The notes beneath the pieces were generated by a model. The model searched no databases. It was not told the DNA's origin and saw only the letters and a list, made by a program, of their open reading frames with translations. From Methylobacterium sp. (lineage in GTDB: Bacteria; Pseudomonadota; Alphaproteobacteria; Rhizobiales; Beijerinckiaceae): a stretch of 64,000 bases of DNA. The position numbers and the translations under genes were made by a program. Below, in pieces: positions 38,639 through 47,409 of the stretch. Positions within the stretch are counted from its first letter, which is position 1. The number at the start of each line of letters is the position of its first letter. The DNA lies in NCBI GenBank assembly GCA_020253445.1, contig JADCBP010000005.1, positions 248,001 to 312,000 of the forward strand. The letters are read 5' to 3'.

Positions 38639-38702
38639 CCTTGAGCCGGATATGCCTTGAGCTGGATATTCCTTGAGCCGGCTATTCCTTGAGCCGGTCT
38701 TG
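38639..38702. repeat. Four tandem 16-bp repeats between ptsH and ahcY
   Basis: Units at 38639, 38655, 38671 and 38687 each begin CCTTGAGC(C/T)GG and are exactly 16 bases long; unit 4 diverges at its end. They abut the palindrome upstream of ahcY and end 22 bases from the ptsH stop. No spacers separate them, so they are not CRISPR repeats. Confidence 0.9.
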
Positions 38703-38724
38703 GGCGGGCGGTTCGCGCTTGCCT

Positions 38725-39042
38725 TTATTCATCCTCGCCGAAGCGGCTCGCCAGCAGGGCGGAGAGCGCGTCGAGCGCTTCGCGCGCCTGCGCGCCAGAG
38801 GCGTGCACCGTGATGGTCGTGCCCTGCGCCGCCGCGAGCGTCAGCAGGCCCATGATGGAGGTGCCACCCACGGTTTCCCCGCAGCGGGTGACGCTCACAT
38901 CGGCATCGAAGCGCTCGCAGCACTGCACGAACTTCGCGGAGGCCCGGGCATGAAGGCCCTTGCGGTTGATGACCGGCAATTCCCGCGCAAGCGCCCCGGC
39001 GATGACCGGCGGCGGCGGACAGGGAAGCTCGGTGCCGTCCAT
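38725..39042 (-). CDS. ptsH: HPr-family phosphocarrier protein
   Basis: A 105-residue HPr with the phosphorylated histidine in NRKGLHARASAKFV (H31) and the regulatory serine in GGTSIMGLL (S62), the HprK target. An N-terminal extension of about 15 residues (DGTELPCPPPP) precedes the fold. With EIIA-Man and HprK next door and no sugar permease, this is the regulatory nitrogen/carbon PTS of alphaproteobacteria rather than a sugar transport system. It starts one base after the EIIA stop; a longer frame to 39123 overlaps the EIIA gene and is not favoured. Confidence 0.92.
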   Translation of the reverse strand: MDGTELPCPPPPVIAGALARELPVINRKGLHARASAKFVQCCERFDADVSVTRCGETVGGTSIMGLLTLAAAQGTTITVHASGAQAREALDALSALLASRFGEDE

Positions 39043-39043
39043 C

Positions 39044-39445
39044 TTATTTTCCTGCGAGGATGTGGCTGGCGACATTGATGTATTTGCGACCGGCATCCTG
39101 CGCCTGAACCACCACTTCCGCAAGCGGCAGGCTTTCGCGCACTTTCGCGAGCTTTACCAGCATGGGCAGGTTGATGCCGGCGACGACCTCGACATTCTCG
39201 CCGTTCATCGCCGAAATCGCAAGGTTGGACGGCGTGCCGCCGAACATATCCGTCAGCACCACGACGCCCGAGCCGGTATCAACATCATGGATGGCGCCGA
39301 TGATCTCCTGCCGGCGCGCATCCATGTCGTCATCCGGCCCGATGCAGACCACCGCGAGCTGGGTTTGCTTGCCGACCACATGTTCCATTGCCGCGCGAAA
39401 CTCCGTCGCGAGCTGGCCGTGGCTGACCAAAACCAATCCGATCAT
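39044..39445 (-). CDS. PTS EIIA component, mannose family
   Basis: A 133-residue EIIA-Man domain with the phospho-histidine at H9 (IGLVLVSHG), VLTDMFGGTPSNLA and a dimer-interface C terminus. EIIB, EIIC and EIID are not encoded nearby, so it acts as a phosphorylation-state signal, fed by HPr. In rhizobia the same gene sits between hprK and ptsH as here. The gap to hprK is 142 bases. Confidence 0.92.
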   Translation of the reverse strand: MIGLVLVSHGQLATEFRAAMEHVVGKQTQLAVVCIGPDDDMDARRQEIIGAIHDVDTGSGVVVLTDMFGGTPSNLAISAMNGENVEVVAGINLPMLVKLAKVRESLPLAEVVVQAQDAGRKYINVASHILAGK

Positions 39446-39587
39446 TCAAGATCCTGACTGTTCGCCTGAGCCGTTACGCGGATATCGCCCGCGCCCGGAA
39501 TGTCGCTTCGCCAGCGCCTGGCCCAGCCAGAGGGACTGGAGGGGACAGAAGCCGCGAAGGCGGCCGCACGAGCGGCAACTCGCTCAT

Positions 39588-40037
39588 TTATGGCGTCAGC
39601 GCCGCAACAACAAGAGGAAACAAGCGTTGCGCCTGCGGTTGTTCCCCGGTCGTGATGCGGTTGAGGAACAATCCCGGCAACCGCTCCACCGAGTTCCGTG
39701 CCGGTTCGGCCGGCCCGGCGGGGTCCAGCGCGATCTCCAGCAGCAGCTGCGCCTCCGGCCGATGCGGGACCGGCAGGATACCCGTGCCGCGCCGCTCGAT
39801 CAGCCCGGCAATCGCCGGATGGGGCAGCACGAGTATATGGCCTTCCTCAGCCACGAGGCCAACGCGATCATCACCCACGAGCGCACTCGGCAAGCCATGC
39901 GCGATACCCTCGGCGATGAGCGCCTCGGCCAGATGCGATTTTCCGGCCCGGGACCGCCCGGAAATCAGCAATCCGACATCGCCGATCACCAGAGCGGTGG
40001 CATGAACATAGAGGGGATCGCTTCGCGTGCCCTTCAT
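39588..40037 (-). CDS. hprK: HPr kinase/phosphorylase, short form (C-terminal domain only)
   Basis: A 149-residue protein consisting only of the kinase domain; the N-terminal domain of Firmicutes HprK is missing, as usual in alphaproteobacteria. The Walker A is GRSRAGKS (residues 27-34), different from the common GxSGxGKS but still GX4GKS, and the catalytic acid lies in LVGDDRVGL. It phosphorylates HPr on serine. The start overlaps the chvG stop (ATGA), tying PTS regulation to the ChvG-ChvI system. Confidence 0.87.
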   Translation of the reverse strand: MKGTRSDPLYVHATALVIGDVGLLISGRSRAGKSHLAEALIAEGIAHGLPSALVGDDRVGLVAEEGHILVLPHPAIAGLIERRGTGILPVPHRPEAQLLLEIALDPAGPAEPARNSVERLPGLFLNRITTGEQPQAQRLFPLVVAALTP

Positions 40038-41830
40038 CGGGCGCCCGTGAAGGCGGGCAGGGTGACGATGAAGCGGGCGCCGCCGCTGGCACCCTCGGCG
40101 CCCGGCCGGTTCTCGGCCCGCAACGTGCCGCCATGCGCCTCCACGATCTGCCGGGAAATGGCGAGGCCCAGGCCGGAATGCTGCCCGAATCCCTGATCCG
40201 GCCGGTCCGTGTAGAAGCGCTCGAAGATGCGCTCGAGCGCGTGATCGGGAATCCCCGGCCCCTCGTCCTCGACCACCACCTCCACCCTTCCGCCCCGCCG
40301 CCGGGCCGTGACGGTAACCACGCCACCGGGCGGAGAGAACGAGAGCGCATTCTCGATGAGATTGTCGAAGACCTGCACCAGCCGGTTGTCATGCCCACGC
40401 ACCATCAGCCCGCGCGCGGGCCTTTCCTCGGGCACGAGCACCAGCTCCACGCGATGCTGGCCCTCGTCGGCCACCTCCTGCCGCATATCCACATGGGTGC
40501 GCAGCAGGGCCCCGATATCGACCGGCTCGGCCTCGCTGCGCTGCAATTCGGCATCGAGGCGGGAGGCATCCGAAATGTCGGTGATGAGGCGGTCCAGGCG
40601 CTTCACGTCGTGCAGGATGACGGCGAGCAGACGCTCCCGGCTTTCCGGGTTGCGGGCCAGCGGCAGCGTCTCCACCGCGCTGCGGAGGGATGTCAGCGGG
40701 TTCTTCAACTCGTGGCTCACATCCGCCGCGAAACGCTCGATCGCATCGATGCGGTGGTAGAGCACGTTCGTCATCTCGCGCAGCGACAGCGACAGCTGCC
40801 CGATCTCATCCGAACGATCGGAGAAATCGGGGATCTCGTGGCGGGCACGAATGCCGCGGCGAACGCGATCCGCCGCTTCCGAAAGCTTGCGCACGGGCTC
40901 GGCGATGGTCCCCGCGAGCATGGCCGAGAGCAGCAGCATCACGACCGCGGCGATCAGGAAGACGGTCACGAAATCGCTCCGCTCCTCGGCGATGATGCGA
41001 TCGACGTCGCCCTCCTGCGTCGAGAGCAGCAGCACGCCGCGCACATGCCCCCCCTGCTGGATCGGCGCTGCCGCATAAACCAGCGTCTGGCCCTCCGTGG
41101 ATACACGCACGACCGAACTCGCGAGGCCCTGCAGCGCCCGCTGGACTTCCTGGAACTGGCGGGGGCCGGGGCCCTCTTCCGGCGGGGAAAGGTCGACGCG
41201 GCCGAAGCGCTGCTTCACGGTGTTCCAGGTGCGCGAGAAGAGGGTCTGCTCCTCATCGCTCGCGGCCGGCGCGGTCGTCGTATCTCCCAGAGTGCCGGGC
41301 GCATAGAAAGCGCGCGTATCGAGCAGCGGGAATCCATCCGAATCGAAGATGCGGGCCCGCGTCCGCGTTGGCGTAACCAGCCGTTTCAGGATGGGCGCGG
41401 CCCGCGCCGGGTTGATCGAGAACTCGAACCAAGGCGCAGCCGGCACCTCGCGCGCGAGACCCTCGTTCAATTGCTGCTGGAGGAACTTGTCGGGATCGAA
41501 AGCCCCGGTATCGTTCTCTGTGGTGAGAGCACCGGCCACCGCTCCGGCGATGAGTTCGGCCTGAAGCGAGAGCGATTGGCTGCGGGCATCGATCACCCCG
41601 AGCCGGGTCTGGTTCATCCAGAGGAACCCCAGGAACAAGGCCGCGAGCCCCGCGAGATTGAGGATCGCGATCCGCCGCGTCAGGCTCGACGAGAACCGCC
41701 GCGCCACCGTGAGCCGCGCGCGGAACGTGAAGCGCCGGAGGATGCCGCGCAGGCGCAACAACAAAGTCGGCGGGTCGATCGACGCCGCCGACGCTTCCAA
41801 TCGGGGATCCGGACGCTTCCGGTCGAGCAT
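40034..41830 (-). CDS. chvG: Sensor histidine kinase ChvG (ExoS)
   Basis: A 598-residue inner-membrane kinase. Two membrane helices (about 50-70 and 285-308) flank a periplasmic sensor domain; HAMP follows, then HisKA with H373 (ADVSHELKNPLTSL) and an ATPase domain with N-box NRLVQVFDNLIENALSFS and G-box DEGPGIPDHALERIFERFY. ChvG responds to acid and envelope stress and phosphorylates ChvI, governing exopolysaccharide and motility in rhizobia. Followed by hprK with overlap and preceded by chvI with a 33-base gap. Confidence 0.92.
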   Translation of the reverse strand: MLDRKRPDPRLEASAASIDPPTLLLRLRGILRRFTFRARLTVARRFSSSLTRRIAILNLAGLAALFLGFLWMNQTRLGVIDARSQSLSLQAELIAGAVAGALTTENDTGAFDPDKFLQQQLNEGLAREVPAAPWFEFSINPARAAPILKRLVTPTRTRARIFDSDGFPLLDTRAFYAPGTLGDTTTAPAASDEEQTLFSRTWNTVKQRFGRVDLSPPEEGPGPRQFQEVQRALQGLASSVVRVSTEGQTLVYAAAPIQQGGHVRGVLLLSTQEGDVDRIIAEERSDFVTVFLIAAVVMLLLSAMLAGTIAEPVRKLSEAADRVRRGIRARHEIPDFSDRSDEIGQLSLSLREMTNVLYHRIDAIERFAADVSHELKNPLTSLRSAVETLPLARNPESRERLLAVILHDVKRLDRLITDISDASRLDAELQRSEAEPVDIGALLRTHVDMRQEVADEGQHRVELVLVPEERPARGLMVRGHDNRLVQVFDNLIENALSFSPPGGVVTVTARRRGGRVEVVVEDEGPGIPDHALERIFERFYTDRPDQGFGQHSGLGLAISRQIVEAHGGTLRAENRPGAEGASGGARFIVTLPAFTGAR

Positions 41831-41863
41831 CAGCCTCCCTCGGATCAGGCGGTTTGGCCGGCC

Positions 41864-42562
41864 TTACGCTTCCTTGAAGCGGTAGCCGACGCCGTAGAGG
41901 GTTTCGATCATATCGAAATCGTCATCGACAAGCTTGAACTTCTTGCGCAGGCGCTTGATGTGGCTGTCGATGGTGCGGTCATCCACATAGACTTGGTCGT
42001 CATAGGCCGCATCCATCAGGGCGTTGCGGCTGCGCACCACGCCGGGGCGCTGGGCCAGGCACTGGAGAATGAGGAACTCGGTTACCGTCAGCGTCACCGG
42101 ATCGCCCTTCCAGGTGCAGGCATGGCGCTCGGGGTCCATTTTCAGGTTGCCACGTTCCAGAGCCTTCGCATCCGAGTCCTTGCTCGCGGGCAAATCCTTG
42201 GCGCCGGCACGGCGCAGGATGGCCTTGACGCGCTCGACCAGCAGGCGCTGGGAGAACGGCTTCCGGATGAAATCATCCGCGCCCATCTTCAGACCGAACA
42301 ATTCGTCGATCTCGTCATCCTTGGAGGTGAGGAAGATCACCGGCAGGTCCGATTTCTGGCGCAGGCGGCGCAGCAGTTCCATGCCATCCATGCGCGGCAT
42401 CTTGATGTCGAAAATGGCGAGATCGGGCGGGTTCTGCTTCAGCCCGTCAATCGCGGAGGCACCATCCGTGTAGGTCTGGATGCGGAAGCCCTCGTTCTCG
42501 AGCGCGATCGAGACGGAAGTGAGGATGTTGCGGTCGTCATCGACCAGCGCAATCGTCGGCAT
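41864..42562 (-). CDS. chvI: Response regulator ChvI
   Basis: A 232-residue OmpR/PhoB-type regulator. The receiver has D8/D9/D10 in ALVDDDRN, the phospho-acceptor D52 ([13 protein letters not shown]) and the lysine in FIRKPFS. The winged-helix domain carries [16 protein letters not shown] and [18 protein letters not shown] and ends VGYRFKEA. It is the first gene of the chvI-chvG-hprK run and is divergent from the HugZ-like gene. Confidence 0.93.
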   Translation of the reverse strand: MPTIALVDDDRNILTSVSIALENEGFRIQTYTDGASAIDGLKQNPPDLAIFDIKMPRMDGMELLRRLRQKSDLPVIFLTSKDDEIDELFGLKMGADDFIRKPFSQRLLVERVKAILRRAGAKDLPASKDSDAKALERGNLKMDPERHACTWKGDPVTLTVTEFLILQCLAQRPGVVRSRNALMDAAYDDQVYVDDRTIDSHIKRLRKKFKLVDDDFDMIETLYGVGYRFKEA

Positions 42563-42770
42563 AATCGTTTTTTCCTGTCACAGGCGCGGCGGGAAGACCT
42601 CGCCATCATGGAACCTGTGGGTCAGATGGGGTCGAATTGCTCCAAATTCCAGAGGAAAATCAGACCCAATTGTGACAAAAGCGACGGAGGCCCGGAATTT
42701 CTTGCCACCGGCCCACGAAAAGCGATGGTATCGCACAAGAGATGACGCACCATGGAGCTTTGATGCCGTC

Positions 42771-43547
42771 ATGACGACCTCGCCTGTCGACATCCCCCGT
42801 GACCCGCGCCAGCCGGCGGATTTCGACCCCGTCGCGCTGGGGCGCCACCTGTTGCGCGCGATCCGCGTCGGCGCTCTGGGCACCCTCGATTCCGCCTCGG
42901 GCTTTCCCATCACGACGCTGACATCGGTTGCGACCGATCTTGATGGCGCGCCGATCCTGCTTGTCTCGGGCCTGTCGCATCACACGAGGAACCTGAAGGC
43001 CGATCCGCGCTGCTCGCTGCTTCTCGGCGAGGGCGGGCGCGGCGATCCCCTCGCCCATCCGCGCCTGACGCTGGTGGCGGAGGCGAGGCTGACCGAAGAC
43101 CCGGTGATCCGCCGGCGCTTCCTCGCGCGGCACCCGAAGGCGAAGCTCTATGTGGATTTCCCGGATTTCGCCTTCTTCCGGCTCGAACCGATCCGCATGC
43201 TGCTCAATGGCGGTTTCGCGCGCGCCTTCGATGGCGAGGCGAGCCATATCCTCTCGCCGCTTGAGGACCGCGCAGCTTATGCCGAACTGGAGGAGGGTGC
43301 CGTGGACCACATGAACGAGGACCATGCCGAAACCCTCGAACTCTATGCCCGCCTGCTCTGCAAGATGCCGGGCGGCGCCTGGCGTGCCACCGGCCTCGAC
43401 CCCCATGGTCTCGACCTCGGGCTGAATGATCGCACGGCCCGCATCGCCTTCAATCCGCCGATCCAGGATGGCATCGCCTTGCGGAAAGCACTGAAGCAAA
43501 TGGCGGAGATGGCGCGGGCCGCCGAACGCAAAGACCCGAATGTCTGA
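42771..43547 (+). CDS. HugZ-like FMN-binding split-barrel protein
   Basis: A 258-residue protein with an N-terminal pyridoxamine-5-phosphate-oxidase-like split barrel (VGALGTLDSASGFPITTLTS split, LLVSGLSHHTRNLKADPRCSLL split) and a C-terminal DUF2470 domain with DHMNEDHAETLELYA. Proteins with this pair of domains include the haem-degrading HugZ; others are of unknown role. The start at 42771 (MTTSPVDIP) is the first Met after which the sequence looks coding; the frame is open to 42480 over chvI. It lies between chvI and pckA, which are adjacent in many rhizobia. Confidence 0.8.
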   Translation: MTTSPVDIPRDPRQPADFDPVALGRHLLRAIRVGALGTLDSASGFPITTLTSVATDLDGAPILLVSGLSHHTRNLKADPRCSLLLGEGGRGDPLAHPRLTLVAEARLTEDPVIRRRFLARHPKAKLYVDFPDFAFFRLEPIRMLLNGGFARAFDGEASHILSPLEDRAAYAELEEGAVDHMNEDHAETLELYARLLCKMPGGAWRATGLDPHGLDLGLNDRTARIAFNPPIQDGIALRKALKQMAEMARAAERKDPNV

Positions 43548-43566
43548 ATGTATTGCTACTGAAAAA

Positions 43567-43581
43567 TGTAGCTTAACTACA
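43567..43581. promoter_or_regulatory. Inverted repeat upstream of pckA
   Basis: TGTAG-CTTAA-CTACA is a perfect 5-bp-arm palindrome in the 190-base gap before pckA, within an AT-rich stretch. It could be an operator for pckA; the protein that would bind it is not known. Confidence 0.35.
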
Positions 43582-43737
43582 AACAATCCGCGACATGTCC
43601 TGTCTCTTTTGTCGTAGATTGACCTTGTTTGTCAGGAAAAACGCCAGAGAGGCGTTGCAACAGCGGCATTTCGGTTCTAATCGCTCGCGCAATTCCCCTT
43701 TCGGTAGTCCCGCAGTCACTGAGGAAGGACCTCGACC

Positions 43738-45348
43738 ATGAATGTGATCGGCCGCTTCAACCCGACGCTTGGCCCCAACACCTTTGGCTTCGAGACCCCT
43801 GCGGGCTTTTTCCTGAACCTGGAAGCGCCGCAGCTCTATGAAGAGGCCCTTGCCCGCCGCGAGGCACGCGTGACCTCAGGCGGCGCTTTGCTCGCCGATA
43901 CGGGCCAGCACACCGGCCGTTCGCCGAAGGACAAGTTCGTTGTCCGCGATGCCTCGACCGAGAACCAGGTGTGGTGGGACAACAACAACGCGCTTTCGCC
44001 CGAGGCTTTCGCGACCCTGCTGGCGGATTTCAGGGCGCACGCCAAGGGCAAGGAACTTTTCGCGCAGGACCTTTATGGCGGCGCGGACCCCGCGAACCGC
44101 GTGAAGGTGCGGGTCTATACTGAATATGCCTGGCACTCGCTCTTCATCCGCAACCTGCTGATCCGCCCGGAGGCGCATGATCTCGCGAATTTCCTGCCGG
44201 AAATGACGATCGTGGATCTTCCCTCCTTCAAGGCGGACCCGAAGCGCCATGGCTGCCGCACCGAGACGATCATCGCGGTGGATTTTGCCTCCAAGACCGT
44301 GCTGATCGGCGGCACTTCCTATGCCGGCGAGATGAAGAAGAGCGTTTTCACTTATCTCAACTACGCGCTCCCCAGTGTCGGCGTGATGCCCATGCATTGC
44401 TCGGCGAATGTCGGCCCGGCGGGGGATTCGGCCGTGTTCTTCGGCCTTTCCGGCACCGGCAAGACCACCCTTTCGGCTGACCCCACCCGCACGCTGATCG
44501 GGGATGACGAGCATGGCTGGTCGAAGGCCGGCATCTTCAATTTCGAGGGCGGCTGCTACGCCAAGACCATCCGCCTCTCGGCCGAGGCCGAGCCGGAGAT
44601 CTACGCGACAACCCAACGCTTCGGTACGGTGCTCGAGAACGTCGTGGTCGATCCGAACAACCGCCAGCCGGATTTCGACGATGGCTCGAAGACGGAGAAT
44701 ACGCGCTGCGCCTATCCGCTGCATTTCATCCCGAATGCCTCGGAAACCGGCCGTGCTGGCCACCCCAAGAACATCGTGATGCTGACCTGCGATGCCTTCG
44801 GCGTGCTGCCGCCCATCGCGAAGCTCACGCCGGCGGAGGCGATGTATCACTTCCTCTCGGGCTACACGGCGAAAGTCGCGGGGACCGAGAAGGGCGTGAC
44901 GGAGCCGGAAGCGGTGTTCTCCACCTGCTTCGGCGCGCCGTTCATGCCGCGCCACCCGGCGGAATACGGCAACCTCTTGCGCGATCTCATCGCGAAGCAC
45001 CATGTCGATTGCTGGCTCGTGAATACGGGCTGGACCGGTGGTTCCTTTGGCACGGGCCGGCGCATGCCGATCCGCGTGACGCGCCGTCTGCTCTCGGCCG
45101 CGCTCGATGGCAGCCTCGCCAAGGCCGATTTTCGCCGCGACCCCTATTTCGGCTTCGCGGTGCCGTCGAGCGTGCCGGGCGTCGAGCCGCACATCCTCTA
45201 TCCGGTCAAGACCTGGCAGGACAAGGCCGCCTTCGCCAACACCGCCAAGAGGCTCGTCAGCATGTTCGAGGCGAATTTCAAGCGCTTCGAGGCACATGTG
45301 GATGCGGATGTGAAGAACGCCGCCCCGAAGAACCAGATGGCCGCCTGA
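43738..45348 (+). CDS. pckA: Phosphoenolpyruvate carboxykinase (ATP)
   Basis: PckA makes PEP from oxaloacetate and ATP, the entry to gluconeogenesis. The 536-residue protein has the N-terminal [20 protein letters not shown], the arginine/lysine active-site segments, the kinase-1a P-loop [16 protein letters not shown] and kinase-2 LIGDDEHGW, then [16 protein letters not shown]. In rhizobia pckA neighbours chvI and its expression is tied to ChvG-ChvI and carbon source. The gene has a clear GAAGGA-type ribosome-binding site before ATG 43738. Confidence 0.96.
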   Translation: MNVIGRFNPTLGPNTFGFETPAGFFLNLEAPQLYEEALARREARVTSGGALLADTGQHTGRSPKDKFVVRDASTENQVWWDNNNALSPEAFATLLADFRAHAKGKELFAQDLYGGADPANRVKVRVYTEYAWHSLFIRNLLIRPEAHDLANFLPEMTIVDLPSFKADPKRHGCRTETIIAVDFASKTVLIGGTSYAGEMKKSVFTYLNYALPSVGVMPMHCSANVGPAGDSAVFFGLSGTGKTTLSADPTRTLIGDDEHGWSKAGIFNFEGGCYAKTIRLSAEAEPEIYATTQRFGTVLENVVVDPNNRQPDFDDGSKTENTRCAYPLHFIPNASETGRAGHPKNIVMLTCDAFGVLPPIAKLTPAEAMYHFLSGYTAKVAGTEKGVTEPEAVFSTCFGAPFMPRHPAEYGNLLRDLIAKHHVDCWLVNTGWTGGSFGTGRRMPIRVTRRLLSAALDGSLAKADFRRDPYFGFAVPSSVPGVEPHILYPVKTWQDKAAFANTAKRLVSMFEANFKRFEAHVDADVKNAAPKNQMAA

Positions 45349-45913
45349 TCGGGGAATGCGCGGGAAGAGGGGGAGAAGTTTTTCCGCCCGCGCATGGGCG
45401 TTGATCTCGCCATGGCACATCCCGGCGCTGCGCATGCAGAATGCCATCCGGAATCCGCCGATGGCCCAGTGGCCGACGGGCGTTCTGCCTGCGGCTCCTG
45501 CTCGGGAACGGCGCCAGGAATGCCCATGCCGCCCCGCTCTCGATCCGCGAAAGATTGCAGCCTCCTGAGGGCTCATGGCATCGCCTCGATGCCGATTGAG
45601 ATCGAAAACACCTGCAAATGGCTGGCGCAAAACGGCCCTGCTGAAATCCGGCAAATCCTCGAACAGCCACCCGGGCGTGTCTATCGGCGCCCGGTTCCGC
45701 CCGCCGCCGGAGCCCGATGAGCCCGTTCCTCAACATTGGCAATTGGCGCATGCAGTTTAACCATATCTGCCAATAATGTCCCCTTTCGCGCATAAAAACC
45801 GCCTGTTGACGCATGGTGCACTGCAAAAATGCATTGACAGGGAGGTGCCGAATTCTCATGATGCCATTAACGAATTCTTTACTTATTGAAGTTGCGGAGT
45901 CGGGGAGCCGACC
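45349..45913. other. Intergenic region, no supported gene
   Basis: Frames here have no recognisable product and look like chance openings. A long-loop inverted repeat, ATGCGCGGG with CCCGCGCAT, lies at about 45356-45402 after pckA. The last 150 bases before the sugar transferase gene are more AT-rich and probably contain its promoter; no convincing -35/-10 pair was fixed. Confidence 0.6.
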
Positions 45914-47329
45914 ATGTATTTGGGAGTAGCGTATGGGTTTGCTGGTATCCGGAGGCGGCTGGCCAAGCGCCTTTCCCCTTTCACCGAGTTCCCCCTCCTG
46001 CGCCGCCGGCCTGGCCTTCTCGCATTTTTCGAATTCTTGCTGATCATCCTCGCCTGGATGGCATTTGGCTTCCTGACGCAATCGGGCAGCCATTGGCTTT
46101 CGGCTGACCCATGGAGCTTCGGCCTGTCTGGTCTGTTCTGGGGTTCTTCCTTCACGCTGATGGGCCTGTTCGATTTCACTTATCGCGCGGCTTTGCTGCG
46201 GTCGGGCTTGCGGGTGGAGCGTGCACTTCTGAACTGGCTGCTTGCTTGGGCCCTTCTCGTCACGCTTGCTGCTCTCCTGCATCCTGCCGACGCCACTGTG
46301 CGTGTGCTTGCGCTGACCGCTTTCCTTCTTTGCCTGCCGGTTGTTCTGGCTGTGCGCCACCAGGTCATCCGGCTCTTCTGCATGTTGCCAGGCCTGGCCC
46401 GGCGCGAGCGCATCGGCCACCTGCAGATTGGCGATGGGGAAGGGGTGTCTCGCGATCAGGGCAGCCGCCACCGCCTCGTTCATGCCCGGAAGCTGACGGC
46501 TGCCGAATGCCTCGAACTCCCCCATTGGAAGGTTCAGGATTTCATCGCACAGGCCTTGAGCGCCGATGCCAGTCCTTTCCTCGTCACGGCGGGCCGGGGC
46601 GACACGCCAAAGATCGACAACCTCGCTCCGATGTTCCGTGACCAGCCCAAGCCCGTGACATTCATCCTCGACGGCGCTTCGCGCTCGCTTTCGGTCCGCC
46701 GGGGGGAAGGCCAGGATGGCGGCGTCACCAGTCCTGCCGCGCATGATTTCGGCAAGCGTTTGCTCGATGTCGTGGTTTCCACGAGTGCAATCTTCTTCCT
46801 GTTGCCGGTGCTCGTGCTGGTCGCGCTCGCCGTATGCTTGAGTTCGCCCGGCCCCATCATCTTCCGCCAGTCACGCAATGGCCTCCACGGCCGCGAATTC
46901 ACGATCTACAAGTTCCGCTCCATGCGTGTGGAGGAAAACGGTTACAATTTGCGGCAGGCGACACGCAATGATGACCGCGTGACGGTTGTCGGCCGGTTTA
47001 TCCGGAGGACCAGCCTCGATGAGCTTCCCCAGCTCTTCAACGTTCTCATGGGAGATATGTCGCTGGTCGGGCCGCGACCGCACGCGATCGCGCATGACCG
47101 GCAATATCGCAAGCTGATCCCCGGCTACACCCGCCGCTGGGCTGCGAAACCGGGCATTACGGGGCAGGCACAGATTTCCGGCCTGCGTGGGGAAACCCCC
47201 GAGGTCTCGATGATGGCGGCGCGCATCGAGCAGGATCTCTGGTACGTGAAGAACTGGTCGCTGATGCTGGACATCAAGATCCTGTTCGCGACGCTGGTCT
47301 GCCTCATCCGCCACCGCGACATTTACTGA
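45914..47329 (+). CDS. Polyisoprenyl-phosphate hexose-1-phosphate transferase (WcaJ/GumD-like)
   Basis: A 471-residue inner-membrane initiating glycosyltransferase. Four hydrophobic helices occupy about residues 35-170, a soluble linker follows, then another hydrophobic segment (about 285-310) and the catalytic bacterial-transferase domain: KRLLDVVVS, SSPGPIIFRQSRNGLHG, FTIYKFRSMRVEE, RRTSLDELPQLFNVLMGDM, VGPRPHA, KPGITGQAQISGLRGET. It transfers a sugar phosphate to undecaprenyl phosphate and starts a surface-polysaccharide repeat. The linker retains little of the usual nucleotide-binding CoA_binding-3 domain. It heads a cluster of envelope genes. Confidence 0.88.
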   Translation: MYLGVAYGFAGIRRRLAKRLSPFTEFPLLRRRPGLLAFFEFLLIILAWMAFGFLTQSGSHWLSADPWSFGLSGLFWGSSFTLMGLFDFTYRAALLRSGLRVERALLNWLLAWALLVTLAALLHPADATVRVLALTAFLLCLPVVLAVRHQVIRLFCMLPGLARRERIGHLQIGDGEGVSRDQGSRHRLVHARKLTAAECLELPHWKVQDFIAQALSADASPFLVTAGRGDTPKIDNLAPMFRDQPKPVTFILDGASRSLSVRRGEGQDGGVTSPAAHDFGKRLLDVVVSTSAIFFLLPVLVLVALAVCLSSPGPIIFRQSRNGLHGREFTIYKFRSMRVEENGYNLRQATRNDDRVTVVGRFIRRTSLDELPQLFNVLMGDMSLVGPRPHAIAHDRQYRKLIPGYTRRWAAKPGITGQAQISGLRGETPEVSMMAARIEQDLWYVKNWSLMLDIKILFATLVCLIRHRDIY

Positions 47330-47409
47330 CAGGCGCCCCTTCGGCCGATTGCGTGACAGGCGTGCTGTGATGCAGAGCGGCTTGCAGGCCGGCAATCCTT
47401 CAGGCAAGG

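Noticed and set aside
38639-38702. CRISPR-like repeat
   Set aside because: The 16-base units are head-to-tail without spacers, and no cas gene is present.
45394-45720. Possible small gene after pckA
   Set aside because: No recognisable domain, no ribosome-binding site at the start and composition like shadow frames; treated as intergenic.
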